Shown one piece after another: positions 18,293-27,597 of a stretch of DNA of 64,000 nucleotides. The stretch is taken from NCBI RefSeq assembly GCF_028561755.1, contig NZ_JAQQTD010000004.1:124001-188000 (forward strand), written 5' to 3'. The position numbers were made by a program, and so were the translations under genes. The notes below the pieces were generated by a model. The model did no database searches. It saw only the letters and a list, made by a program, of their open reading frames with translations, and was not told the DNA's origin. How positions within the stretch are numbered: the first letter of the stretch is position 1; every line of letters starts with the position of its first letter. This stretch comes from Altibacter sp. HG106. GTDB lineage: Bacteria > Bacteroidota > Bacteroidia > Flavobacteriales > Flavobacteriaceae.

Positions 18293-19843
18293 CTAAAACT
18301 TAAAACTCAACCCACTATAAACGCCGAAATAGTACGGTCTAAAACCGACAGACGAATCTGTATACGGGTTAAGTTGATATTTAAACATAGGTTCTATATT
18401 AAACTTTAAGCGTTTACTAAATTTATAGTCGAGTCCGAACCCAACATTGGTACTAAAACTTACATCATTGAGATTGTTTGCTTCGCCCAGTGTACTTCTA
18501 AAGGCCCCATCTTGAACGCGCACTTCATTATTTCCGAGAAAGAGGGTGCTCACACCACCAATCATGTTGATGCCGAAACGTTTGTTCAACAAGGCGTATT
18601 TCAACTCCAATGGAACTTCGAAGTAGGACAGGCGTTGTTGTATCTCTGCATTTCCACCGGTATTTTTTGGGGTAATATTTTCAAGGCCACTGCCAGGAAT
18701 AGGAGGGTTATCGCTTAGCGTTCCTTGATCCAGAACGGTGAGTACGGTACCGCCACTGTTGTAATCAATGCTTCGTAGCGCACTGGAAACTGGGCCAGAG
18801 GCAATCTCCACACCTTGCGTGGAATACCCTAGATTTACATTATTCACTCCCGAGCGGATACTCCAACGATCGTTGAGGTTATAACTTACTTGAATTCCGT
18901 AGCTTACGTTGACATCGCCCGATTGTTGATTGTCGGCGAAAGTAGGATCTATCGAAGACCCCTCTCCCAAACTGCTGTAATAAACAGGACCCACGTTGGG
19001 CGTCACTTCCCAGGAGCGATTTGGTGTTTCCTTGGTGTTGGCGAGCGCTTCCTCAGTTTCCTTTTGTTTCTCAATCTCCTCTAAGAGTGATTTTTTGTTA
19101 GAAGGCATGGTTTCTTCAGATGCGTCGTTAGCGTCGTTGACCTTCTGGTTGCTCTCTTTGGAAGCGATACCCGTCTCCGAAACTTTCACAGGACCTTCAA
19201 TGATTTCGTTGGATTTTTCGGTATTCTTTAAGATTTCTTCGGAAGTATTCTTGTAGGTTTCTTTACTATTTTCTGAAGAATTCGGTGTTTCCGCAGCGAT
19301 CACGGTTTGTGTTCCCCCTCCATTTGTATTCGATGGAATGATTTTTTCGGAAGCAGGCTGCTGAAGCGTTTTCTTCTGTGGTGTTTTGGACGTATTGTCA
19401 CTGGTATCCTCATTGATGACGGTTGTTTCCTCGGAAGCGATGGTCGTGTTCCGGTTGCGCGTCGAAACGCTTTTGCGTGTTTTTTCTCGAATGATGTCTA
19501 AGGAGTTTTCGTTTTCTTCTGCGTCGTCAGAAACTACTTGAACCGCATCTTTCGTCACATTATCCGGGCTCTCATCTGGGGGTGTATCCGCCGAAGTTTC
19601 TGTTTCCACAAACGTATCAGAAGGTGCTGTGGAAGGGGTGAAGATCCAATTTCCTACGGCAAATAATAACGCAATCAGTGCTGCGATACCTGCCGCACGC
19701 CACCATAGTGGAATGATCTTGCGATCGTCCTTTTCTCTCTTCAATTTTGCTTGAATATGGTCCCAGGCCTCTGGAGGCGGACTCGCTTGAAAACCTTCAA
19801 ACCGCTCTTGAAATAAGGAATCTATGTCTTTCTTTTCTTTCAT
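18293..19843 (-). CDS. Inner-membrane-anchored protein with C-terminal outer-membrane beta-barrel
   Basis: The 516-residue protein has an unusual order. First comes a short charged cytoplasmic-like segment (about 1-40, with PPPEAWDHIQAKLKREK, a motif common in Bacteroidota anti-sigma-like proteins). Next is a membrane helix (about 48-68, AAGIAALIALLFAVGNWIF), then a disordered Ser/Thr/Glu-rich linker (about 70-270), and finally a beta-barrel-like domain (about 275-516) ending in SGLSFKF with terminal Phe, typical of barrels. There is no signal peptide. It lies 27 nt downstream of an ECF sigma gene, so it may be its anti-sigma partner and envelope sensor. I do not know a described function. 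Confidence 0.75.
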   Translation of the reverse strand: MKEKKDIDSLFQERFEGFQASPPPEAWDHIQAKLKREKDDRKIIPLWWRAAGIAALIALLFAVGNWIFTPSTAPSDTFVETETSADTPPDESPDNVTKDAVQVVSDDAEENENSLDIIREKTRKSVSTRNRNTTIASEETTVINEDTSDNTSKTPQKKTLQQPASEKIIPSNTNGGGTQTVIAAETPNSSENSKETYKNTSEEILKNTEKSNEIIEGPVKVSETGIASKESNQKVNDANDASEETMPSNKKSLLEEIEKQKETEEALANTKETPNRSWEVTPNVGPVYYSSLGEGSSIDPTFADNQQSGDVNVSYGIQVSYNLNDRWSIRSGVNNVNLGYSTQGVEIASGPVSSALRSIDYNSGGTVLTVLDQGTLSDNPPIPGSGLENITPKNTGGNAEIQQRLSYFEVPLELKYALLNKRFGINMIGGVSTLFLGNNEVRVQDGAFRSTLGEANNLNDVSFSTNVGFGLDYKFSKRLKFNIEPMFKYQLNPYTDSSVGFRPYYFGVYSGLSFKF

Positions 19844-19870
19844 GCTGCTTCGGCAGATTCACTATAGATG

Positions 19871-20407
19871 TCATGCGCTATTAGCGCTTTCATATTGTTC
19901 AATTTTCTCTTTCAGAATGTGTCGCGCGCGTGCGAGATTCGATTTAGACGTGCCGTCGCTAATACCTAACATCTCACCCACTTCTTTGTGCGAATATCCA
20001 TCCAACACATAGAGGTTGAAGACGAGGCGATATCGATCTGGCAACTCCTGTATGATTTTCAGAAGAAAATCCAAGGGAACCGAATCGGTAGCCACCGCAA
20101 CAGGAGCCTCCTGTTCAAGTTGCTGCTCATCTTTAATATCGTACAGCTTCTTTTTGCGGTATTTTTGCAGTACCGTATTTACGGTAACGCGTTTCATCCA
20201 TCCTTCGAAAGAACCTTTTCCTTTAAATTGCTCGATACGTTTGTAAATAGTAATGAATGCGTCCTGCAAATTGTCTTGTGCCTCTTCGTAATTGGGAGAG
20301 TATTTCAAACAAATTGCAAATAGAATGCTGGAATATCGCCTGTAGAGCAGTTCCTGTGCTTTGGCATCCTCCTTTTTACATTGTATGATGAGCGTCTCTA
20401 AAGTCAA
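19871..20407 (-). CDS. ECF-type RNA polymerase sigma factor
   Basis: The 178-residue protein has the two-domain sigma-70 ECF layout: region 2 (about 20-90, with LQDAFITIYKRIEQFKGKG and FEGWMKRVTVN) and region 4 (about 115-170, with LPDRYRLVFNLYVLDGYSHKE and the helix-turn-helix VGEMLGISDGTSKSNLARAR). It redirects RNA polymerase to specific promoters. The start is TTG at 20407; no ATG or GTG is available upstream before a stop. The next gene (27 nt) is the membrane-anchored barrel protein, the probable partner. Confidence 0.92.
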   Translation of the reverse strand: MTLETLIIQCKKEDAKAQELLYRRYSSILFAICLKYSPNYEEAQDNLQDAFITIYKRIEQFKGKGSFEGWMKRVTVNTVLQKYRKKKLYDIKDEQQLEQEAPVAVATDSVPLDFLLKIIQELPDRYRLVFNLYVLDGYSHKEVGEMLGISDGTSKSNLARARHILKEKIEQYESANSA

Positions 20408-20537
20408 ATAAAGTACTTGATTAACTACAAAAGCAATGCTACAAACCCTTCAGGCCTGGTGGCAACCTCATTAGTACCAAGTCCTCTACACCCAGTAGAT
20501 GCCATTATTTCAAAAGGGTTGCGTTTCGCACCAACTT

Positions 20538-21545
20538 TTATTCCTTCAGGGCTGCAATGGCCTCTTTTATTTTTTGTTCCAGTTCTTCCATCAGTTCTGG
20601 ATTGTCTAATAACAAGGTTTTGACGGCATCACGACCTTGCCCTAATTTGGTGTCGTCGTAACTGTACCAGGATCCACTTTTCTTGATAATTTCAAAATCA
20701 ACCCCAAGGTCAATGACTTCTCCCACTTTAGAGATACCTTCGCCATACATGATGTCGAACTCAGCGGTTTTGAAGGGAGGCGCCACCTTGTTTTTGATGA
20801 TCTTTACCCGCGTTTTATTTCCTTGTACTTCACTGTTACTGTCTTTTATTTGCGTCGAACGACGAATATCCAGTCGAACAGAGGCGTAAAACTTTAACGC
20901 GTTTCCTCCGGTAGTGGTTTCAGGATTTCCGAACATGACCCCAATCTTCTCTCGAAGCTGGTTAATGAACACCACTGTACACTTGGTTTTGCTGATAGAT
21001 CCTGTGAGTTTCCGAAGGGCTTGGGACATCAATCGGGCGTGCAGTCCCATTTTGCTATCCCCCATTTCGCCTTCAATTTCGCTCTTTGGTGTTAAGGCCG
21101 CTACCGAGTCTACAATGATAATATCGATAGCTCCGCTACGGATTAAATTATCAGCAATTTCAAGAGCCTGCTCTCCATTGTCGGGTTGCGAAATAATGAG
21201 ATTCTCAATATCTACTCCTAATTTTTCCGCGTAATACCGATCGAATGCGTGCTCGGCATCAATAAAGGCAGCGATGCCACCCTTCTTCTGAGCTTCCGCG
21301 ATAGCGTGTAAGGTAAGAGTTGTTTTCCCGGAAGATTCCGGACCGTAAATTTCAACCACACGGCCTCTGGGATATCCGCCAACGCCTAACGCGATGTCGA
21401 GTCCGAGAGAGCCCGTGGGAATGACTTCCACTTCTTCTACGGCCGAGTCTCCCATCTTCATGACAGTGCCCTTTCCGTAGGTTTTATCTAGTTTGTCTAA
21501 GGTAAGTTTTAATGCTTTTAACTTCGCTTCTTTTTCTTTACTCAT
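20538..21545 (-). CDS. recA: Recombinase RecA
   Basis: The 335-residue protein forms helical filaments on single-stranded DNA and catalyses strand exchange. Walker A is GPESSGKTT (about residues 69-77), Walker B is in [11 protein letters not shown], and the loop motif [17 protein letters not shown] is present. The length is typical. It is a stand-alone gene. The upstream region carries a TTG-N20-TACCTTAG promoter-like pair; I see no recognisable LexA box, though Bacteroidota often regulate recA differently. Confidence 0.97.
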   Translation of the reverse strand: MSKEKEAKLKALKLTLDKLDKTYGKGTVMKMGDSAVEEVEVIPTGSLGLDIALGVGGYPRGRVVEIYGPESSGKTTLTLHAIAEAQKKGGIAAFIDAEHAFDRYYAEKLGVDIENLIISQPDNGEQALEIADNLIRSGAIDIIIVDSVAALTPKSEIEGEMGDSKMGLHARLMSQALRKLTGSISKTKCTVVFINQLREKIGVMFGNPETTTGGNALKFYASVRLDIRRSTQIKDSNSEVQGNKTRVKIIKNKVAPPFKTAEFDIMYGEGISKVGEVIDLGVDFEIIKKSGSWYSYDDTKLGQGRDAVKTLLLDNPELMEELEQKIKEAIAALKE

Positions 21546-21578
21546 GTCTGTTGATTCCTTTATTGGGGAGTGAGTAGG

Positions 21579-21609
21579 CTAAGGTACTATTTCTTTGTTC
21601 TTGGCGCAA
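21579..21609 (-). promoter_or_regulatory. Candidate recA promoter
   Basis: On the minus strand TTG (21609-21607) is followed after 20 nt by TACCTTAG (21586-21579), a one-mismatch -7 box. It ends 33 nt before the recA start. The spacing is normal for Bacteroidota housekeeping promoters. Confidence 0.5.
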
Positions 21610-21635
21610 CGAGAAAACGTGCTTGTTCCGAATTT

Positions 21636-21665
21636 TTGTTAACAGTTTAGAATACCGTACTTTTG
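21636..21665 (+). promoter_or_regulatory. Promoter of trhO, both elements present
   Basis: TTG at 21636-21638 (within a TTTTTG run) and TACTTTTG at 21658-21665 are 19 nt apart. This is a textbook match to the Bacteroidota -33/-7 promoter. It ends 42 nt before the ATG at 21708. Confidence 0.7.
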
Positions 21666-21707
21666 CCCAAAATAACTAGAGTTTTTCTCACTTAAATCGC
21701 GTATAGC

Positions 21708-22739
21708 ATGCAACTGTACAACAAAATGAGTGCGAAGGAACGAGCGGCCATGCTCGAAGAGGCCGGTGAAGACCGTCTTACCCTTTCCTTCTATCAGTAT
21801 GCCCATATCGGGAACCCCGAACTTTTTAGAAACCATTTATTTGTGGCCTGGAATGCCTTGGAGGTGTTAGGCCGAATTTATGTTGCCCACGAAGGGATCA
21901 ACGCCCAATTATCTGTGCCTGCTCATCACTTTGAAGCGTTTAAAGATTTTTTAGACGGAATTTATTTTCTGAAAGATGTGCGGTTGAATATTGCCGTAGA
22001 ACACGACCTCAAGTCATTCTTGAAACTGAAGGTGAAAGTGCGAAAGAAAATTGTAGCCGACGGCCTTAATGACGCCACCTTTGATGTGACGAATAAAGGC
22101 GTACATGTAGACGCGTTGCGTTTTAACGAACTCTTGGAAGACCCTAACACCGTTTGTGTTGATATGCGAAACCATTACGAGAGTGAAATCGGGCACTTTA
22201 AAGGGGCTGTAACCCCCGATGTGGACACCTTCCGGGATTCCTTGCCCATTATTGAAAACGATCTTCAAGAACACAAAGAAGACAAAAACCTATTGATGTA
22301 TTGTACGGGAGGTATTCGCTGCGAAAAGGCCAGTGCCTATTACAAGCACAAGGGCTTCAAAAATGTATTTCAGTTGGAAGGCGGTATTATAGAATACGCC
22401 CGGCAAGTGGAGCAAAAGAAGCTGGATAATAAGTTTATGGGTAAGAATTTTGTGTTTGATCACCGACGAAGCGAACGCATTAGTGATGATATCATCTCGC
22501 AATGTCATCAATGTGGTGCGCCCTGTGACACGCATATCAATTGTGCCAATGAAGCCTGTCATCTTCTTTTCATTCAGTGTGATGCCTGTGCCGAAAAAAT
22601 GCAACATTGCTGCAGCGAAGAGTGTTTGGAGGTAATTCAGTTGCCGTATGAAGAACAGAAAAAATTGCGAAGCGGCTTAAAAAACAGCAACAAGATCTTC
22701 AAGAAAGGGCGTTCAGAAAAATTAAAATACAAACAGTAG
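21708..22739 (+). CDS. trhO: Rhodanese-family tRNA uridine(34) hydroxylase
   Basis: The 343-residue protein matches the YceA/TrhO family, which uses O2 to hydroxylate U34 of certain tRNAs, a step toward the xo5U modifications that help decoding. The N-terminal UPF0176-type domain includes VLGRIYVAHEGINAQLS, and the rhodanese domain carries the Cys loop YCTGGIRCEKAS (about residues 199-210) with the catalytic cysteine. The C-terminal Cys-rich segment (about 262-305) looks metal-binding. It is a one-gene unit with its own promoter and requires oxygen, matching the aerobic haem genes. Confidence 0.9.
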   Translation: MQLYNKMSAKERAAMLEEAGEDRLTLSFYQYAHIGNPELFRNHLFVAWNALEVLGRIYVAHEGINAQLSVPAHHFEAFKDFLDGIYFLKDVRLNIAVEHDLKSFLKLKVKVRKKIVADGLNDATFDVTNKGVHVDALRFNELLEDPNTVCVDMRNHYESEIGHFKGAVTPDVDTFRDSLPIIENDLQEHKEDKNLLMYCTGGIRCEKASAYYKHKGFKNVFQLEGGIIEYARQVEQKKLDNKFMGKNFVFDHRRSERISDDIISQCHQCGAPCDTHINCANEACHLLFIQCDACAEKMQHCCSEECLEVIQLPYEEQKKLRSGLKNSNKIFKKGRSEKLKYKQ

Positions 22740-22791
22740 GTTCCCTTATTATTGGTATCTTTACTTGATAAATTGAACGTTTAATCTTCGT

Positions 22792-22811
22792 CTCTTTTTC
22801 AGTAAAAAGAG
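22792..22811 (+). other. 8-bp hairpin in the leader of the PSP1 gene
   Basis: CTCTTTTT (22792-22799) pairs perfectly with AAAAAGAG (22804-22811) around a 4-nt loop, 18 nt before the ATG at 22830. It may be a leader structure; it has no T-run after it to act as a terminator for trhO. Confidence 0.35.
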
Positions 22812-22829
22812 CAGTATATATACTACTTT

Positions 22830-24002
22830 ATGGGCTGTACTAGCTGTGCCACGGGTGCCAACGGACAGCCAAAAGGATGCAGGAACAATGGAGCCTGCGG
22901 TTCTGACGGCTGCAATAAACTTACGGTATTCGACTGGCTTTCAAACATGTCACTTCCCGATAATGTCACCCCTTTCAAAGGGGTAGAAGTGCGCTTTAAG
23001 AATGGGCGCAAGCATTTTTACCGAAATGCAGACGATCTCCCTTTGGCCATCGGAGACGTAGTCGCGGTGGAAACCTCTCCGGGACACGACATAGGGGTGG
23101 TGACCCTTACGGGGGAATTGGTGCGGGTTCAGATGAAGAAAAAGAAAGAAGATCTCAATTTGGAAACCCATCCAAAAATTTACCGAAAGGCCAATCAGAA
23201 GGACATTGATCTATGGAAAAAGTATCGAGAGAAGGAGCCGCTAACGCAACGACGCTCTCGCGAAATAGCCATGGCATTAAACCTTAAGATGAAGATTAGC
23301 GATGTAGAATATCAGGGCGACGGCTCGAAAGCTACCTTTTACTATACCGCCGAAGACCGTGTGGATTTCAGACAGCTCATTAAGGATTTGGCGCGTGCCT
23401 TTGGAATTCGAATTGAAATGAAGCAGGTAGGATTCCGGCAAGAAGCGGCTCGATTGGGGGGCATTGGCTCCTGTGGGCGCGAGTTGTGCTGCTCTACCTG
23501 GCTCACCGATTTTAGATCGGTTACCACCTCTTCTGCTCGTTATCAACAATTGTCCCTCAACCCACAAAAGCTAGCGGGTCAATGTGGTAAGCTGAAGTGT
23601 TGCCTAAATTACGAGTTGGATACCTATTTGGAAGCCTTGAAAGACTTTCCGAAATCTGATACCAAACTGCAAACCCAAAAAGGGGTAGCGTATTGCCAAA
23701 AGATCGATATTTTCAAAGGGCTGATGTGGTTTGCCTATGCCAATGAAGGAATGAATTGGTATCAACTTAGCACCGACAGGGTGCACGATATCATTCAAGA
23801 AAATAAAAAAGGCAACAAAGTAGCGAGTTTGGAAGAATTCGTTTTTGAAGAGAAGCCCAAAGAGAAAAATGACTTTAGTGATGCGGTAGGGCAAGACAGT
23901 TTAACCCGATTTGACACGCCTAAAAAGTCGAATCGCCGCCGTCGCAAAAAACGACGTAATAAGAACAAACAGCGAAACCGAAATTCGAAAAAGAATGCGT
24001 AA
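22830..24002 (+). CDS. PSP1-domain protein with Cys-rich N-terminus (RicT-like)
   Basis: The 390-residue protein opens with a Cys-rich stretch (MGCTSCATG, then cysteines near residues 17, 23 and 28), followed by the PSP1 domain (about 45-310). LGGIGSCGRELCCSTWLTDF and GQCGKLKCCLNYE are the conserved Cys motifs of the RicT/YaaT family, whose Bacillus member works with RicA and RicF and binds an Fe-S cluster in mRNA processing. A strongly basic low-complexity tail (about 360-390, Lys/Arg/Asn) may bind RNA. The 3' end overlaps gldH by 8 nt, suggesting coupling. Confidence 0.85.
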   Translation: MGCTSCATGANGQPKGCRNNGACGSDGCNKLTVFDWLSNMSLPDNVTPFKGVEVRFKNGRKHFYRNADDLPLAIGDVVAVETSPGHDIGVVTLTGELVRVQMKKKKEDLNLETHPKIYRKANQKDIDLWKKYREKEPLTQRRSREIAMALNLKMKISDVEYQGDGSKATFYYTAEDRVDFRQLIKDLARAFGIRIEMKQVGFRQEAARLGGIGSCGRELCCSTWLTDFRSVTTSSARYQQLSLNPQKLAGQCGKLKCCLNYELDTYLEALKDFPKSDTKLQTQKGVAYCQKIDIFKGLMWFAYANEGMNWYQLSTDRVHDIIQENKKGNKVASLEEFVFEEKPKEKNDFSDAVGQDSLTRFDTPKKSNRRRRKKRRNKNKQRNRNSKKNA

Positions 24003-24480
24003 AGTGCTATTGATAGGGGTCTTTGCGGGACTGCTAACGAGTTGTGATTCGAATGTGGTGCAAAGCGATACGCAAAGTATCGCAAGCGCTGTGTGGGAGC
24101 AGCAAGACACCATTTCCTTTGCAATCCAGCCCAAAGATAGCCTACAACCCTATGATATGTTTCTTCAGGTTCGGAACACCAACGACTATCCTTTTAACAA
24201 CCTTTTTCTGATTGTTTCCATGGAATTTCCTCATGGGAAAGTCGTAACCGATACGTTAGAGTATAAGATGGCGAATCCAGACGGTTCGTGGTTAGGCACG
24301 GGTTTTGGTAGCGTTAAAGAGAACAAACTTTGGTACAAGGAAGGAATTACCTTTTTTGAGGATGGGGATTACACCCTCAGGATTACCCATGCCGTTCGCA
24401 ATAACGGTGAAGTAGATGGCGTTACAGCATTATCGGGCATTTCGGATGTGGGATACAGCATTGAGGCAGATTCAGAATAA
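23995..24480 (+). CDS. gldH: Gliding motility lipoprotein GldH
   Basis: The 161-residue protein has a lipoprotein signal, MRKVLLIGVFAGLLTSCDSN, with the Cys in LLTSC as lipid anchor. The mature part has DYPFNNLFLIVSMEFPHGK and LWYKEGITFFEDGDYTLRI, features I associate with GldH. GldH is needed for gliding motility and chitin use in Flavobacterium. The ATG at 23995 is chosen over an upstream in-frame ATG inside the PSP1 gene, because only it gives the lipobox at the right distance. It overlaps the PSP1 gene and is 8 nt from the PBP1A gene. Confidence 0.88.
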   Translation: MRKVLLIGVFAGLLTSCDSNVVQSDTQSIASAVWEQQDTISFAIQPKDSLQPYDMFLQVRNTNDYPFNNLFLIVSMEFPHGKVVTDTLEYKMANPDGSWLGTGFGSVKENKLWYKEGITFFEDGDYTLRITHAVRNNGEVDGVTALSGISDVGYSIEADSE

Positions 24481-24488
24481 ACCATACT

Positions 24489-26813
24489 ATGGCGACAACA
24501 AAAAAGAAAAAAACAACAAAAAAGCAGCAACAGGAAGAACGGAAACACGTCCGTACTTTTTGGAAGCTGTTCGGTGCCCTTCTGGGCGTGGTGCTCCTCG
24601 TGTTCTTACTCGCTTCTTGGGGGGTCTTCGGAAAATTGCCTGACGAAACCAGCTTAGAGAATCCCGAAAAAAACCTGGCGACCGAAATCATCGCCACCGA
24701 TGGTATTACCCTTGGAAAGTTCTATAAAGAAAACCGAACCCCCGTCTTATACGAAGAACTTCCGTCACACCTGGTAAACGCCTTAGTGGCCACAGAAGAT
24801 GCGCGATTCTATGACCACTCCGGTATTGATGCTAAAGGAACGGTGCGGGCATTTGTGTTCTTAGGATCTCGGGGTGGAGCCAGTACGATCACACAGCAGC
24901 TGGCACGACAGTTTTTCGTTGGGCAAGCCTCAAAAAACACCTTCGAGCGCTTAATTCAGAAGGTAAAAGAGTGGGTCATTGCCACCCGTTTAGAACGTCG
25001 CTATACCAAGGAAGAGATCATTACCATGTACTTCAATGAGTACGACTTCTTGAACCAAGCAGTAGGAATTGAATCGGCAGCGAATATTTATTTCGATAAG
25101 GCACCCAATAACCTAAGTACGGTAGAATCGGCCACGCTCGTGGGAATGTTCAAAAACTCTTCCCTCTACAATCCCTTGCGAAACCCCGAAGGTGTAAAAA
25201 ATCGCCGAAATGTAGTGCTGGCGCAAATGGCGAAGTACGATTTTATTACCGATGAAGTAAAAGATTCGCTACAAGCACTTCCGCTGGAAATTACCTACAC
25301 ACCGCAAGGGCATGATGAAGGAATTGCGACGTATTTCAGAGAATATGCGCGTGCTTTTATGGCCGACTGGATCGAGGAAAACCCAAAAACAGACGGAACG
25401 AGTTACAATATTTATCGTGACGGACTTAAAATTTACACAACCATCGATTCTAAAATGCAGAAATACGCCGAAGAGGCGATGGAGGCTCATATGATGAATT
25501 TACAGCGTGAGTTTGATAGTCAGAATGAAAAGAACAAAACAGCACCCTTCCGAGATATTTCGGAAGAAGAGATTGAAGGAATAATAGAATCTGCCATGCG
25601 CCGTTCCGACCGTTGGCGACAAATGGAACTACAAGGCAGTTCCGAAGCAGAAATTCGTGAAAGTTTTAACAAAGAAATACCCATGCGGGTATTCTCATGG
25701 ACGGCGGAAAATCGCGTGAAAGATACCGTGATGTCTCCGCTGGATTCCATTCGGTATTATAAAAGATTCCTACGCGCCTCGTTGATGTCAATGACGCCCC
25801 AAACCGGAGAAGTGAAAGCCTGGGTAGGTGGTGTCGATTACAAACACTTCAAATACGACATGGTGAAAACCGGAAAGCGACAAATTGGTTCTACTTTCAA
25901 ACCGTTTGTGTATGCTACGGCTATCGACCAGATGCACATGTCGCCTTGCGATACCTTGCCGAATACCCAATACACAATTGAAGCGGGTAAATACGGCCTT
26001 TTAAAGCCCTGGACTCCTAAGAACTCCGGTGGAGATTATGGGGGAATGCTAACGCTCAAAAAAGCGCTGGCGCAGTCTATCAACACTATTACGGCACGCT
26101 TGATCGACCGAGTAGGGCCTAAGCCGGTTATTGATTTGGTGAAAAAAATGGGCGTAGATACCGAAAACATGCCGGAAGCACCTTCTATCGCTTTGGGAAC
26201 TCCCGATGTTTCGCTCTATGAAATGGTAGGTGCCTACAGCACTTTTGCCAATATGGGTGTGTACGTAAAGCCTATTTTAATTGAACGCATTGAAGATAAG
26301 AACGGTACCGTGTTGTATCAGAATGTTCCAGAAACACGCGATGTGATCAGTGACGAATCGGCTTACGTTACCCTGAGTTTGATGGAAGGGGTTACCCAAT
26401 CAGGTTCGGGATCTCGCTTACGCGGAAGCTGGCGCGCACCTCAAAAATTGTATCAAGATGTGATTACCGGATATCCCTATGAATTTTCAAATCCAATTGC
26501 CGGGAAAACGGGAACTACCCAAAACAACAGTGATGGTTGGTTTATGGGAATGGTTCCGAATTTGGTGACAGGTGTTTGGGTTGGCGGTGAAGATCGGTCC
26601 GTGCACTTTCAACGAACACTCTACGGACAAGGAGCGACCATGGCACTTCCCATCTGGGGAACGTATATGAAAAAATGTTATGCCGATGAAGACCTCAACG
26701 TTTCCGATGGGGCCTTTGAACGCCCCAGTAACATTTCTATCGTTACCGACTGCGCCAGTTATCGCGACGACGAGAATGATGTGGAAGAGATTCCGGATGA
26801 ATTCGACTTTTAA
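24489..26813 (+). CDS. Penicillin-binding protein 1A (glycosyltransferase/transpeptidase)
   Basis: The 774-residue bifunctional enzyme polymerises glycan strands and cross-links them. A basic cytoplasmic tail and one membrane helix (about 24-46) lead to the GT51 domain, with catalytic Glu103 (ATEDARFYDHSGID) and GASTITQQLARQF. The transpeptidase domain has the active serine Ser468 in GSTFKPF, SIN at 531 and KTG at 672. An insert of about 70 residues between the domains is charged. It is the last gene of the PSP1-gldH-PBP cluster, ended by a terminator. Confidence 0.95.
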   Translation: MATTKKKKTTKKQQQEERKHVRTFWKLFGALLGVVLLVFLLASWGVFGKLPDETSLENPEKNLATEIIATDGITLGKFYKENRTPVLYEELPSHLVNALVATEDARFYDHSGIDAKGTVRAFVFLGSRGGASTITQQLARQFFVGQASKNTFERLIQKVKEWVIATRLERRYTKEEIITMYFNEYDFLNQAVGIESAANIYFDKAPNNLSTVESATLVGMFKNSSLYNPLRNPEGVKNRRNVVLAQMAKYDFITDEVKDSLQALPLEITYTPQGHDEGIATYFREYARAFMADWIEENPKTDGTSYNIYRDGLKIYTTIDSKMQKYAEEAMEAHMMNLQREFDSQNEKNKTAPFRDISEEEIEGIIESAMRRSDRWRQMELQGSSEAEIRESFNKEIPMRVFSWTAENRVKDTVMSPLDSIRYYKRFLRASLMSMTPQTGEVKAWVGGVDYKHFKYDMVKTGKRQIGSTFKPFVYATAIDQMHMSPCDTLPNTQYTIEAGKYGLLKPWTPKNSGGDYGGMLTLKKALAQSINTITARLIDRVGPKPVIDLVKKMGVDTENMPEAPSIALGTPDVSLYEMVGAYSTFANMGVYVKPILIERIEDKNGTVLYQNVPETRDVISDESAYVTLSLMEGVTQSGSGSRLRGSWRAPQKLYQDVITGYPYEFSNPIAGKTGTTQNNSDGWFMGMVPNLVTGVWVGGEDRSVHFQRTLYGQGATMALPIWGTYMKKCYADEDLNVSDGAFERPSNISIVTDCASYRDDENDVEEIPDEFDF

Positions 26814-26837
26814 ATCTTGCTAAAATCCTTAAAATAG

Positions 26838-26872
26838 GCCTCAAGCCTTCCCAAAGGTCTGAGGCTTTTTTT
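26838..26872 (+). terminator. Terminator after the PBP1A gene
   Basis: GCCTCA (26838-26843) pairs with TGAGGC (26860-26865), with an inner partial stem, followed by a 7-nt T-run. It lies 24 nt after the PBP stop and just before scoA. Confidence 0.8.
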
Positions 26873-26896
26873 GTATTTTTCTGAAAAATCAACTCT

Positions 26897-27595
26897 ATGA
26901 TTACAAAGACCGTTTCCGGTGTGGAAGAAGCCTGTCAAGGGGTCAAAGACGATATGACCTTGATGTTAGGAGGCTTCGGACTCTGTGGTATTCCCGAAAA
27001 TGCCATTTCGCAATTAGTAGCCTTGAATATCAAAGGCCTAACCTGTATTTCCAACAACGCAGGAGTAGATGATTTTGGCTTGGGATTGTTACTTCAGAAA
27101 CATCAGATTAAGAAAATGATCTCGTCGTATGTGGGAGAGAACGCCGAGTTTGAACGGCAGATGTTGAGTGGGGAACTCGAGGTGGAGCTAATTCCGCAAG
27201 GAACCTTAGCACAGCGTTGTCGCGCGGCACAAAGTGGTATCCCGGCCTTCTACACGCCGGCAGGCTACGGAACCGAGGTTGCCGAAGGCAAAGAATCACG
27301 TGAATTCCATGGCAAAATGCATATTATGGAACGGGCTTTTGAGGCCGATTTCGCCTTTGTAAAGGCATGGAAAGGCGATACGGCGGGGAATCTAATTTTT
27401 AAGGGAACGGCGCGAAATTTTAATCCGAACATGTGTGGGGCAGCCGCTATTACCGTGGCTGAGGTAGAAGAACTGGTGCCTGCCGGAGAGTTAGATCCAA
27501 ACGAAGTACATATTCCCGGTATTTTGGTGCAACGCATCTTTAAAGGCGAACGCTACGAGAAACGAATTGAGCAACGAACGGTAAGATCCAAATAA
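26897..27595 (+). CDS. scoA: 3-oxoacid CoA-transferase subunit A
   Basis: The 232-residue protein is the first half of succinyl-CoA:3-ketoacid CoA-transferase, which activates acetoacetate with CoA from succinyl-CoA. The motif [16 protein letters not shown] near residues 25-40 is the CoA-binding signature of family I CoA-transferases. It starts 24 nt after the PBP1A terminator and ends 2 nt before scoB, so the two form an obligate pair. Its likely use is breakdown of ketone bodies or branched amino acids. Confidence 0.94.
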   Translation: MITKTVSGVEEACQGVKDDMTLMLGGFGLCGIPENAISQLVALNIKGLTCISNNAGVDDFGLGLLLQKHQIKKMISSYVGENAEFERQMLSGELEVELIPQGTLAQRCRAAQSGIPAFYTPAGYGTEVAEGKESREFHGKMHIMERAFEADFAFVKAWKGDTAGNLIFKGTARNFNPNMCGAAAITVAEVEELVPAGELDPNEVHIPGILVQRIFKGERYEKRIEQRTVRSK

Positions 27596-27597
27596 GT

